Source: Bermanella sp044597725 (GTDB taxonomy: Bacteria; Pseudomonadota; Gammaproteobacteria; Pseudomonadales; Oceanobacteraceae). From it: a stretch of 64,000 bases of DNA. The stretch spans positions 2,480,001-2,544,000 of the forward strand of contig NZ_CP139003.1 of the NCBI RefSeq assembly GCF_044597725.1, in the 5' to 3' direction. The position numbers and the translations under genes were made by a program. The notes beneath the pieces were generated by a model. That model saw only the letters and a program-made list of their open reading frames with translations. It did no database searches and was not told where the DNA came from. Of this stretch, positions 34,151 to 42,040 are shown one piece after another (the stretch's first letter is position 1; every line of letters starts with the position of its first letter).

Positions 34151-36034
34151 ATGGTCTCATCTGCAGTCGTCGACACCGTTATACAAAACGCTAAAATTTT
34201 TAACAATGGTGAACCTGCCGTTGTTGAAGACATCGCAATTGCCGGCGGCAAGATTGTGGCTAGAGGCAATAACCTCGATACACAAAATGCAAAGCGCGTA
34301 ATTGATGGTACTGGCAAATGGTTAATGCCGGGGTTTTTCGATATTCACACCCATTACGATTTAGAATTAGAACTAGCGCCGGGATTGCCCGAATCGGTAA
34401 GGCACGGTACCACTACTGTGGCCATTGCGAATTGCAGTTTAGGCTTGGCGTTTGGCAACCAACGCAGTGGCGATATTGACCCAATAGTCGATTGCTTTGC
34501 CCGTGTAGAGAACCTACCAAAATCTTTATTGCGCACCTGTGCCGACAAAGCCACTTGGCATTCGCCAAAAGCTTACCTAGAACACCTTGAACAACTTAAT
34601 TTAGGGCCCAATGTCATTACGCTTGTTCCCCACTCTATGCTACGTATTGATGCCATGGGGTTTGATAACAGCATTAACCGCGACCCAACTGATAGCGAGC
34701 TGCAAACCATGCAAGCCAACTTAGACCAAGCGCTTAAGTTAGGTTACGCAGGGTTTTCAACCGATGCCCTACCCTTTCATTATTTGGCAAATAAACCCAA
34801 TTGCGAAAAAACTATTCCCACACAATTTGCTAAATACCATGAGATTAAACAACTAACCCAGGTTGTACGAGAGAACGGCGCGCTCTGGCAAGCAACACCA
34901 CCTAAAGACAGTGCAATAAATACCATTAAAACGTTTTTACTTACCAGTGGCACGCTGCATAAAAAGCCTTTAAAGACAACCGTTGTAGCGGCATTAGATG
35001 TGGCCAATAACTGGAAAATATTACGCTTAGCCAAGCTACTGGCCAATGTTTTAAATTCAAAATTAGTACAAGGCAGTTTTCATTTACAAGCGTTAGGGGC
35101 CCCTTTTAAAGTTTGGTCAGACGGTGCTATAACGCCATTATCGGAAGAAATCCCCGAGTTAAGACAACTCAATGAAACAGACCTAGAAGACCGCTCTGCC
35201 CGGCTTAGTATTCTACATGACCCAGAATACATAAAAGCGTTTAGGGCCATGTGGTTAAAAGGTAAAAAAGGTTGGAGCGTCGCGCGGCTTAAACGTATTT
35301 TAAACCTTGAAGATTATGCCTTTAACCGAAAACTAAGTGATATGACCGTTGAACGCTGCCCATTTGAAAACTGGGTGGGTTTCAATATGCAAGACCTGCT
35401 AGACCGAGTATTGGCAATTAAAGGCGGTAATAAACCCCAAGATATTACCCAGCAAGAACAAGACATTATCACCCGTGACTTTGCTCAGGTGAATGATGAA
35501 GCCGATTTTATGCTGCAACTTTTGCGCACCTTTGACCTAGAGCTAAGCTGGAGTACGGTTACCGCCAACCGTAACCCTAAAACAACCCGCGAACTATTAA
35601 TGAACCCACTGCTTATACCTGGCTTTAACGATTGTGGCGCACACTTAACTAACATGGCATTTTATGATGTGAATTTACGCAGCTTAAAAATGGCATCCAG
35701 CGGTGGCGATAAAGACATAAGCTATATTGTAAAACGCCTAACAAAAGACGCCGCCGACCTATTCAATGTACAAGGCGGCACTATCTATGAAGGCGATACC
35801 GCAGACTTAATATTGGTAGACCCTAAAGCCTTAGCTAAATACGACGGCGAAGCCAACATCATTCGACAGCACCGAGCTGAATACAACCACGAACAATTAG
35901 TAAACCGTTCTGACGGAGTAGTACCACTGGTTATGATTGCCGGAAATATCGCATGGGAAAACGATACATTTGGCGAGCAACTAGGAAAGCAACCCATGGG
36001 GCGTTTGCTTAGGGGGACTTACGTTATCAGTTAG
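34151..36034 (+). CDS. Amidohydrolase, N-acyl-D-amino-acid deacylase family
   Basis: 627 aa. The N-terminal beta domain is typical, then LMPGFFDIHTHYDLELE brings the metal-binding HxH. GTTTVAIANCSLGLAFG is the D-aminoacylase-type motif with a Cys ligand. DCGAHLTNMAFYD holds the late Asp/His region, and IYEGDTADLILVDP closes the C-terminal beta domain. The family hydrolyses N-acyl-D-amino acids or related cyclic amides; the substrate is unproven. Its last codons (GTYVIS) overlap the broken end of a cassette on the other strand. Confidence 0.85.
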   Translation: MVSSAVVDTVIQNAKIFNNGEPAVVEDIAIAGGKIVARGNNLDTQNAKRVIDGTGKWLMPGFFDIHTHYDLELELAPGLPESVRHGTTTVAIANCSLGLAFGNQRSGDIDPIVDCFARVENLPKSLLRTCADKATWHSPKAYLEHLEQLNLGPNVITLVPHSMLRIDAMGFDNSINRDPTDSELQTMQANLDQALKLGYAGFSTDALPFHYLANKPNCEKTIPTQFAKYHEIKQLTQVVRENGALWQATPPKDSAINTIKTFLLTSGTLHKKPLKTTVVAALDVANNWKILRLAKLLANVLNSKLVQGSFHLQALGAPFKVWSDGAITPLSEEIPELRQLNETDLEDRSARLSILHDPEYIKAFRAMWLKGKKGWSVARLKRILNLEDYAFNRKLSDMTVERCPFENWVGFNMQDLLDRVLAIKGGNKPQDITQQEQDIITRDFAQVNDEADFMLQLLRTFDLELSWSTVTANRNPKTTRELLMNPLLIPGFNDCGAHLTNMAFYDVNLRSLKMASSGGDKDISYIVKRLTKDAADLFNVQGGTIYEGDTADLILVDPKALAKYDGEANIIRQHRAEYNHEQLVNRSDGVVPLVMIAGNIAWENDTFGEQLGKQPMGRLLRGTYVIS

Positions 36035-36493
36035 CTCAGTCTTTTTGCCTTGAAAGCCTTGAAAAAGAACACTATGCGCGCGGTATGAAAGAGCGTCATC
36101 TCTTTCCATGTACCCCGCAATCCAATCAAGTAGCATAGGTAAATTGTCATCCTGCTCTTCTTTAGATTGGTATTTGTGAGGCTCCCATGGCCTATTTCTA
36201 GCATTTTCTTGGCATAGTTGAACTGGTAGATTCATAAAAATCGCTTCGTTTGCAAACGGTTTTACAAGCTCAAGCAAGTCCGCGTAGCAGCCTTCTACAA
36301 CCCACTCGCTATTTTCATCAATGAAAGACTTTATCTGCCCAAACGCTAGATCTATTGGTCGCCGTTCTGGCTGACTGGTAGGAAGCCACGCTAGAACATC
36401 TAAATCGAGGTGGGTAAGTCCTTGATCCCGAAGTTCATGTGCTAATGTAGACTTCCCTGAACCAGAGTTTCCAAAAATAATTACTTTTCTCAT
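35981..36493 (-). CDS. P-loop kinase-like NTPase (cassette)
   Basis: 170 aa. Walker A GNSGSGKST is at residues 8-16, followed by HLDLDVLAW and WVVEGCYADL, the pattern of the adenylate/shikimate-kinase-like FlaR (topology modulation) group. The natural C-terminus seems to be near KKTELTDN; the tail VSPPKQTPHGLLS runs over the converging amidohydrolase gene, because the cassette's own attC is truncated at about 36022. The cassette start box GTTATGT lies at 36516-36522. Confidence 0.75.
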   Translation of the reverse strand: MRKVIIFGNSGSGKSTLAHELRDQGLTHLDLDVLAWLPTSQPERRPIDLAFGQIKSFIDENSEWVVEGCYADLLELVKPFANEAIFMNLPVQLCQENARNRPWEPHKYQSKEEQDDNLPMLLDWIAGYMERDDALSYRAHSVLFQGFQGKKTELTDNVSPPKQTPHGLLS

Positions 36494-36515
36494 AGAGTTT
36501 CGGTTCTCAATTTAG

Positions 36516-36581
36516 ACATAACTTCAAGCTCTCCGGGAAAGGTGCCAACTATAACCAATCCGTAGCAGCCCGTTGTTGTGT
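36516..36581 (-). other. attC-like site (weak)
   Basis: Minus strand: opens ACACAAC and closes GTTATGT, 66 bases. R'' has two differences from the complement of its own cassette's GTTATGC. Inner boxes are not obvious. Placed here because it lies exactly between two cassette genes. Confidence 0.45.
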
Positions 36582-36956
36582 TTATTTGATTCTAGCACCA
36601 TGCTAATAAATATATGTCTCGGTCTTATCTCCGGGACTAAACCAATGTTTATCACCTATACCTGTTAATGGTGCATTAAACTCACCGTGCAGTTTACCCT
36701 CTTTATATTCACCCCTCCAGTAAAGAAGCGCAAATGACATAAAACCGCACTCGCCGCCGCAAACAGTTGAAAACACAGTGCCGGTATAAGGACTATCAGA
36801 ACGCTTTAAAAAAAATATGCCATTTTCTTTAACCAATTCACTATCTTAAACACCTTTCATATATTGCTTACATTGAAAGTTTTTCAACGCTAAATAACTG
36901 ACAGCCAAGATACATAGCAAGCAAATAAAAATGGTAAATATTTTAAATAATTTCAT
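36582..36956 (-). pseudogene. Cassette gene with two nonsense codons, paralogue of 30716-31075
   Basis: Translation starts MKLFKIFTIFICLLCILAVS, then ALKNFQCKQYMKGV, a TAA where the paralogue has Ser, then DSELVKENGIFFLKRSDSPY and CGGECGFMSFALLYWRGEYK. A second stop (TAG) interrupts after ETYIY, where the paralogue has RN, before HGARIK and the natural end. Both differences are single-base nonsense changes. The intact N-terminus (one membrane helix) shows what the other copy has lost. Confidence 0.85.
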
Positions 36957-36979
36957 TCGATACTTATCATATTTTTTGA

Positions 36980-37060
36980 GCATAACGTCGCATTAAAAGG
37001 CGAGCATTAGCGAGTCCAGCCCACGCTTTTTGTGGGCGACTTTTCATTGCCTTGTCATGT
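36980..37060 (-). other. attC recombination site
   Basis: Minus strand: ACATGAC opens, GTTATGC closes, 81 bases. The inner part contains CGCCCACAAAAAGCGTGGGC, a strong hairpin, and CTCGCTAATGCTCGCC. R'' matches the complement of its cassette's R' (GTTATGT) at 6 of 7 bases. Confidence 0.7.
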
Positions 37061-37061
37061 T

Positions 37062-37562
37062 TCATGGCTGCACCGGATTAATGATTAAACTTGCAGTTGC
37101 CACACCTACACTGGCAGTATTTGCAAGCATAAACCAAAGGAACATTTTGCTTTTGAACAGAAAGTTAAATTTAAAGGCCTTCTTGTAAATCAATCCTTCA
37201 AGTGCGACATTGACTGCACAAGCGATAAGGAATGTTGCGCACCAAGTAATTGGGTTAAAAGTGCCCATTTTGAAAACGTGGTAAAGAAACAAGCCAGGAA
37301 ACACTTCCCAAGCTATGCCTGCTAACGGGATTAGCAGTATTCCGAAAATAGCTGAAGCCGCGTTGGCGGTAATTGTTGCGAGAACAGCCTTTTGAGGTGT
37401 AACGTTAAACAGTTTGCGAACGAAAAGATACTCTACTAGCAAGCCAATAGAAATTGCCCACCACGAAAACAATCGAGTTTCTAGGTACAGCGCTGGCCAT
37501 ACAACATTTGCATGTGCCACAACCGGAACTAACATCAATATCCATATTGCAATTCTACGCAC
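37062..37562 (-). CDS. Small polytopic membrane protein (cassette)
   Basis: 166 aa. The GTG start gives MRRIAIWILMLVPVVAHANV, a signal-like first helix, then four to five more hydrophobic segments and the end ASLIINPVQP. No family is recognised. The cassette starts at GTTATGT 16-22 bases upstream, and attC follows the stop directly. Confidence 0.65.
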   Translation of the reverse strand: MRRIAIWILMLVPVVAHANVVWPALYLETRLFSWWAISIGLLVEYLFVRKLFNVTPQKAVLATITANAASAIFGILLIPLAGIAWEVFPGLFLYHVFKMGTFNPITWCATFLIACAVNVALEGLIYKKAFKFNFLFKSKMFLWFMLANTASVGVATASLIINPVQP

Positions 37563-37577
37563 TATCTAACCCCTGAA

Positions 37578-37632
37578 ACATAACGCCTGCCAGCGGGGGA
37601 AGTTCACGTCCCAATGGCTGGCTTTGTTATGT
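37578..37632 (-). other. attC recombination site
   Basis: A compact 55-base site: ACATAAC opens and GTTATGT closes, perfect complements. Inner AAAGCCAGCC and GCTGGCAGGCG pair strongly. It shares these inner boxes with the site at 25094, so both belong to one attC family. Confidence 0.85.
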
Positions 37633-37974
37633 GCGACCAACAAATGTAACTCTAATGCGTTCATTTTTAAGGTCCTCACCTTTAATTGTTTTTATACGAC
37701 GCCACGCTACTTGATAGGCAGTGATAGCTTTATCTAATTCCGGGTTCCCAGTTGTAGCCAAAATTTGTAAAAGACCACAATAAGTTCCGTAAAGTAACGC
37801 ATAAGATCTTTGATACCAAGACTGCTTGCTAAGAGCTAGTTCAAGTTTATTTATGCGATCCATACATTTTTTCATGGCTCGTCTGTTCTTTGCAGGCATT
37901 TCATAGATCACTTCACCACCATTTTCGAGCGATGAAATTAGATTTTCAAATGTGTCTGATGATTCAGATGTCAT
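37627..37974 (-). CDS. Hypothetical cassette protein
   Basis: 115 aa, basic, mostly helical (KNRRAMKKCMDRINKLELAL), ending RIRVTFVGRT. The stop TAA lies inside the attC R'' box, as is usual for cassettes. No family recognised and no signal peptide. Confidence 0.65.
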   Translation of the reverse strand: MTSESSDTFENLISSLENGGEVIYEMPAKNRRAMKKCMDRINKLELALSKQSWYQRSYALLYGTYCGLLQILATTGNPELDKAITAYQVAWRRIKTIKGEDLKNERIRVTFVGRT

Positions 37975-37986
37975 AATTACTATGCC

Positions 37987-38064
37987 ACATAACGCCTTAT
38001 ATAAACCGCGCGAGGAACGAGCGTCGGACGGCCGCAGGGCGCGTATTTAATATTTTTGTTATGT
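37987..38064 (-). other. attC recombination site
   Basis: Minus strand: ACATAAC opens, GTTATGT closes, 78 bases. The central part is GC-rich (CGCGCCCTGCGGCCGTCCG) and able to fold. R'' pairs with its cassette's start box GTTATGA at 6 of 7 bases. Confidence 0.8.
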
Positions 38065-38070
38065 GATTTA

Positions 38071-38532
38071 TTAAAACTTAATGTCATAGGAAATTTTCAA
38101 CCCCTCATTCATAGGATTGAGGCTTAGTCCTGAAGGGATTGTCTCATTGTCTATCTCAAGCAGTTTCATCCCCTCCATTAGCGCATTCCATATAATCATA
38201 TTGCGGATAAAAACATCCTTTTTAGAGTATTTATCTTTTTCCAATTCAACAGAGTTATACAAACCGACAGATAAAAACCCACCAAAAAAAATAATGTCTG
38301 AATGCTCCCTGTATTCAGGGTACCCACCACCAAGTGAATATGGAGATATCACCGCCACTAGTATTCCATAGCTTTTAGGGTCAGATGCTGCCAATAAGGA
38401 ATTCATCAGATGGATGCTTTGCTCTTGTAAAGTTGACATTTCCTGTTTATCTGACTGATTCACATCCTCCGCTACACAAAGCTCAGTGAAAAAAGTGAAA
38501 AATATAATTATTATATATACAAGGTTTTTCAA
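38071..38532 (-). CDS. Secreted cassette protein of unknown function
   Basis: 153 aa with a TTG start giving MKNLVYIIIIFFTFFTELCV, a signal peptide cleaved about residue 21. The mature part is acidic to neutral with SPYSLGGGYPEYREHSDIIF and ends KISYDIKF, an aromatic end that may sit at a membrane. An ATG 16 bases further upstream is out of frame, which supports TTG. No family is recognised. Confidence 0.6.
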   Translation of the reverse strand: MKNLVYIIIIFFTFFTELCVAEDVNQSDKQEMSTLQEQSIHLMNSLLAASDPKSYGILVAVISPYSLGGGYPEYREHSDIIFFGGFLSVGLYNSVELEKDKYSKKDVFIRNMIIWNALMEGMKLLEIDNETIPSGLSLNPMNEGLKISYDIKF

Positions 38533-38550
38533 GCTTAGGTATTTCCATTC

Positions 38551-38654
38551 TCATAACGCCTAGCACAACGGCGTAGTGATATTGGCGACTTTTGTGCGTT
38601 TCTTTGCGCAACAGGTGCCAATATTACGGAGTCCGTTGGTGCTACTTGTTAGAG
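38551..38654 (-). other. attC recombination site
   Basis: Minus strand: CTCTAAC opens, GTTATGA closes, 104 bases. Long complementary inner arms (TAGCACCAACGG / CCGTTGTGCTAG and ATATTGGC / GCCAATAT) give an extended imperfect hairpin. R'' is the exact complement of GTTAGAG at the start of the same cassette. Confidence 0.88.
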
Positions 38655-39076
38655 GCATTTTGCTCATGCTCTTGTTTGTTAAAGGTTAATAGGCTTAAAC
38701 CTACCAAAACACCAAGCCCAAGTGTTATGGGAGCTATGTGCTCCGGTACAATTGAAGCATTAACTTGTAACCTAGCAGCTATGACCCCAAGTCCAGAGAA
38801 TACCATGACATAACCACCTAAATGAAAAAATTGCTCTGGTGCCGAAAAATTAAACGGATTTTTGCTCCAGCTTGGCTTACCGATAGAATTATGTAAATTT
38901 GGAATAATAAACATAATAAATAAACCAACAATCGCGATTAAAGGAAAAAACAGAAAACCTATAATTACTATTTCCCACCCAGCATTCAGAAGAGGCGCCG
39001 GGCTTACCGGTGCCACCATAGATGCAATACTGATTAATACGATTAAAGAGATTCTAGTTATTACCCACGGATTCAA
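38642..39076 (-). CDS. Four-helix membrane protein (cassette)
   Basis: 144 aa with hydrophobic segments at about 5-23, 33-58, 84-104 and 113-132. It begins MNPWVITRISLIVLISIASM and ends EHEQNASNK. Its stop lies just inside attC. No family recognised. Confidence 0.65.
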   Translation of the reverse strand: MNPWVITRISLIVLISIASMVAPVSPAPLLNAGWEIVIIGFLFFPLIAIVGLFIMFIIPNLHNSIGKPSWSKNPFNFSAPEQFFHLGGYVMVFSGLGVIAARLQVNASIVPEHIAPITLGLGVLVGLSLLTFNKQEHEQNASNK

Positions 39077-39086
39077 ATTTGATGCC

Positions 39087-39200
39087 CTCTAACGCCGTTG
39101 TAACCGGACCAAATTGCGGAGCGGTTTTGTGCAACAATGAGCGGCAGCGAATGCGCAAAACCGCGTAGTAATTTGGTTCCGGTTGACAACATTGTTAAGC
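39087..39200 (-). other. attC recombination site
   Basis: Minus strand: GCTTAAC opens, GTTAGAG closes, 114 bases. The two halves form a long hairpin (ACCGGAACCAAATT / AATTTGGTCCGGT, GCGGTTTTGCGC / CAAAACCGC). R'' is the exact complement of the GTTAAGC that begins the cassette. One of the clearest sites. Confidence 0.92.
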
Positions 39201-39708
39201 GACGAGACGCACCATCTGCACAAGGTCTACGTAGCCAGCGCCAACACGAACAGCTTCTTTTTTTACACCCTCAACCAAAAATCCCATTCTTTTATAGAGC
39301 CCGATTGCAGCCAAGTTATTTGAAAAAACCTCTAGCTCAACCCGATTGAGCTGGTGTTCTTTTGCCCACAAAAACAGCTCTGTTAATAATGCGCTCCCAA
39401 CACCATGGCGGCGGTATTCGTTTAAAACGGACATTCCAAAACTAGTGCAATGCGACCTCTGCGAATTTCTATGTATATCCGCATCTAACATCCCAATCAA
39501 GCGCCCTCCGTCAATCATAACGATGAGTAGAGATACATTTGGATCCGAATGCGCTTTTATGAAAGCAATTATCTCATCGAGAGTAGGAGACGCCGCCTTG
39601 GCATACAAAACAGGCAAATTCTCGCCTACGAGACTCTGCATAAACTTTTCAAGGACTTCGGCATCGTCCAAACGGGCTCGCCTAACCTCGTATTTCATTA
39701 CTTGCTCC
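39195..39708 (-). CDS. GNAT-family N-acetyltransferase (cassette)
   Basis: The cassette boundary at 39714-39720 excludes the first 10 codons of the longer frame, so the start is the ATG at 39710 or, more likely, 39695 (MKYEVRRARLDDAEVLEKFM). Motif A of the acetyl-CoA site is GMSVLNEYRRHGVGSALLTE, and NNLAAIGLYKRMGFLVEG is motif B. About 165-170 aa. The target is unknown. The stop TAA is part of the attC R'' box. Confidence 0.85.
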
Positions 39709-39713
39709 ATAGC

Positions 39714-39818
39714 GCTTAACGCTCCTAAACTGCGGCGCAATGAAGCGCAGCGTAATGGAGTCCGATGCCCGCCGCGGAGCGGTTTTTGGCGGGCATGAAC
39801 AGCTTTGGCTTGTTACGT
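39714..39818 (-). other. attC recombination site
   Basis: Minus strand: ACGTAAC opens and GTTAAGC closes, 105 bases, with long arms (GCCCGCCAAAAACCGC / GCGGCGGGC, TTACGCTGCGC / GCGCCGCAG). R'' is the exact complement of GTTACGT that opens the first cassette at 40239-40245. Strong evidence for genuine cassette structure. Confidence 0.92.
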
Positions 39819-40235
39819 GTTTGCCACTAGCTCGTATGTTAAATCCGTTTCTTTTTCTCTAACAAAGCCGTTTCTTTCGTAGAGACTAAGAGCTTTGCCT
39901 TCTTTAAATGCACCCACTCGAACTTTAGAGTAACCTTGGTTCGAAGCCACTGACTTAATTCTTCTTAAGGCTTCGGTGCCAAAGCCTTTTCCTCTATGAA
40001 TGGAATCAATGTGCAGTTCAGCCAAGTAAAAAACACCTGAGTATTCGTAAATCATATAGAAGCCAATAAGTTCACCATTAACTGCGATGTTCCAAAGCGA
40101 ACACTTCTTATACTGAGCGAGTTTCTTTGCATCATCCCACTCAAGCCCCAGTTCCTTATAATCAAATGCCATAGCTTCCTTAATGGAAGATACTGCTTCC
40201 TCATAATTTTCTGAATGCAAAAATTCCATATTCAT
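39813..40235 (-). CDS. GNAT-family N-acetyltransferase, first cassette of the array
   Basis: 140 aa from the ATG at 40235. The frame opens nine codons earlier, but that part lies outside the cassette (junction GTTACGT at 40239-40245). Motif A is HIDSIHRGKGFGTEALRRIK, and LYERNGFV is motif B. Substrate unknown. As the cassette next to attI it is the most recently inserted one and the best placed for expression. Confidence 0.85.
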   Translation of the reverse strand: MNMEFLHSENYEEAVSSIKEAMAFDYKELGLEWDDAKKLAQYKKCSLWNIAVNGELIGFYMIYEYSGVFYLAELHIDSIHRGKGFGTEALRRIKSVASNQGYSKVRVGAFKEGKALSLYERNGFVREKETDLTYELVANT

Positions 40236-40238
40236 TAC

Positions 40239-40566
40239 ACGTAACATTTTAATCGTGCGCATGCTCGCTTTTGCAGTTTTCAGACAGAACTTTAATCAGG
40301 AAAACGTTCATTAAAAACAAGACTTTATGAACCTACAAGCACATGCACGACTGGTAAAAACGAGCACGCTAATTTATTTAAAAATCATGGGGTCTCGTTA
40401 TTTCAATAACTATTTGTATAAGTTTATGAATTTAAAGTAATTTTTAAGTGTTAGCTAGGTAAAAGTGAGCACTTTTTTCTGATTTTTCGAGCCAAGCAAC
40501 TCTCAATTCTTGCAAAATGGCAAATACACTGTTTATTTATACAGCATATTTACTGCGAGAATAATC
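40239..40566 (-). other. Putative attI / Pc region of the integron
   Basis: Lies between the first cassette (junction GTTACGT at 40239-40245) and the integrase remnant, where attI and the cassette promoter belong. Two direct repeats GGTAAAA-NN-GAGCAC (40353-40367 and 40458-40472) could be integrase-binding repeats. On the minus strand TTGAAA (about 40400-40405) with A/T-rich sequence 17-18 bases on is a possible Pc promoter; this last point is weak. Confidence 0.55.
40529..40544 (+). promoter_or_regulatory. LexA (SOS) box of the integrase gene
   Basis: CTGT-TTATTTAT-ACAG is a perfect match to the gammaproteobacterial LexA consensus CTGT-N8-ACAG, 22 bases before the intI ATG. SOS control of integron integrases is established in Vibrio and class 1 integrons. 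TTGCAA at 40510-40515 may be the -35 element. Confidence 0.85.
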
Positions 40567-40735
40567 ATGCCTAAAAGTCCTTTAAAAGATAGCATTAAAC
40601 AATTTATGCGCACTAAAGGTTACAGCATTGGACTGTTCAGGAATTATTAGGGCACAAAGATGTAACAATCATCCAGATATACACACATGTAATTGGCAAC
40701 ACTTTGGACGCTCATAATGCAAGTGTACGCCAAAC
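40567..40735 (+). pseudogene. intI: Internally deleted integron integrase
   Basis: The first 21 codons read MPKSPLKDSIKQFMRTKGYS plus I, the IntI N-terminus. After about 40630 the frame changes and TVQELLGHKDVTIIQIYTHV appears, which is the C-terminal box with the catalytic Tyr of tyrosine recombinases in its IntI form. Roughly 240 residues between them, including the catalytic Arg and the IntI-specific domain, are missing. The C-terminal frame stays open to 40820. Orientation is divergent from the cassettes, as in functional integrons. Confidence 0.88.
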
Positions 40736-40825
40736 ATGGCGCTCACCAATCGTCTTTCATCCTCCTATAAACTTGCTATCATGGCGCTCAAATTTCATTC
40801 ACTTATCATTGAACAATTAATCGCT

Positions 40826-41959
40826 ATGAAATCAGCTCTGTCTTTGTTTGCTACATTCTTCGTTTTAGGATGCACCAGTTTTGGCGGTCCCGCTGCTCAT
40901 CTTGGTTATTTTCACCAACGCTTTGTTAAAGAAAAACAGTGGTTAACCGAAGACGAGTACGGCAAGTTATTAGCGTTAAGCCAGTTTTTACCGGGCCCTG
41001 GCTCTAGCCAAGTAGGGTTTGCGATTGGTTTAAATCGCATGGGTTTGCTGGGCGGTATTACTGCCTTTATTGCGTTTACTCTTCCTTCGTTTTTAATCAT
41101 GTTGGTTTTGGCCATGGGCTATATTCAGCTTTCTGGGCAAGATTGGCTTAATAGCATTATTCATGGTTTTAAGTTGTTGGCTGTGGTGGTGGTACTTGAT
41201 GCGGTTTTGGGCATGGGCAAAAACTTTTGTAATACCCGTGCCAAGCAGTTAATTGCTGTGGCCACGGCTATTGCGGTGTTGTTAGCACCTGTGGCGTATA
41301 TCCCGCTTATTTGCATTGCACTGGCGGCGGTTGTTGGTTTATCTCAGCAGGCTGAAGCAAGTAATAACGTAGAGTGGAAAGTTCCTAAATCGGCTTGGGT
41401 GTTCGGTGCGATTTTTGTTGGTTTTTTGTTTTTGCCACTTAACCCCATTTTTAGTCAGAGCTATACCGCTGGTAGTTTGGTATTTGGTGGCGGCCATGTG
41501 GTATTGCCGCTATTGCAAGATTACTTTTCGGCTAATGTTGGCGAGTCCGCTTTCATTACGGGTTATGCCACAGCCCAAGCCATACCTGGGCCTATGTTTA
41601 CCTTTGCTACTTTCTTAGGGGCCCTTAGCCACGAATCACCTGTGTTAGGCGCACTACTGGCCACTGCGGGTATATTTTTACCCGGTTTTTTGTTGTTGCT
41701 TACGTTTCACAAGTTATGGAATCAGCTCTCTCACCACAACCGTATAAACAACATGGTTATGGCTATTAATGCCAGTGTTGTGGGGTTATTAGGGGCCACG
41801 CTGTACCACCCTATTTTTACTAGCAGTGTTATGGAGCCGTTGGATTTTGCTTGGGTATTGGCCGGGTTCGCGTTATTGAAGTTTATGCAGTTAAAGATTT
41901 TATGGTTAATTGCTATCACTGTGGTTGCAAGCTTGGTGAGGTTTAGCTTAGCTCCCTAA
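40826..41959 (+). CDS. chrA: Chromate transporter family protein
   Basis: 377 aa from the ATG at 40826; the frame opens at 40736, but that part overlaps the integrase remnant. It is a two-domain (long-chain) CHR protein: FVLGCTSFGGPAAHLGYFHQRFV and LALSQFLPGPGSSQVGFAIG form the first half, and FGGGHVVLPLLQDYF with AQAIPGPMFTFATFLG the second. About 10 membrane helices. Family members export chromate or act as anion transporters; no chrB regulator is adjacent. Confidence 0.9.
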   Translation: MKSALSLFATFFVLGCTSFGGPAAHLGYFHQRFVKEKQWLTEDEYGKLLALSQFLPGPGSSQVGFAIGLNRMGLLGGITAFIAFTLPSFLIMLVLAMGYIQLSGQDWLNSIIHGFKLLAVVVVLDAVLGMGKNFCNTRAKQLIAVATAIAVLLAPVAYIPLICIALAAVVGLSQQAEASNNVEWKVPKSAWVFGAIFVGFLFLPLNPIFSQSYTAGSLVFGGGHVVLPLLQDYFSANVGESAFITGYATAQAIPGPMFTFATFLGALSHESPVLGALLATAGIFLPGFLLLLTFHKLWNQLSHHNRINNMVMAINASVVGLLGATLYHPIFTSSVMEPLDFAWVLAGFALLKFMQLKILWLIAITVVASLVRFSLAP

Positions 41960-42040
41960 GCCGTTTTGAGGCTGTTTTACACCTTTCCAATCAATCGCTA
42001 TCAGCTAAGCTAATATCTGTGATGAGGATAATTAGCTTAT

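Noticed and set aside
36963..38570. Possible CRISPR array because similar spacers recur between small genes
   Set aside because: The recurring parts are imperfect inverted attC sites of varied length (55-114 bases), not identical direct repeats with uniform spacers.
40736..40825. N-terminal extension of the chromate transporter
   Set aside because: It overlaps the integrase remnant and lacks a ribosome-binding site; the family starts at MKSALSLFATFF.
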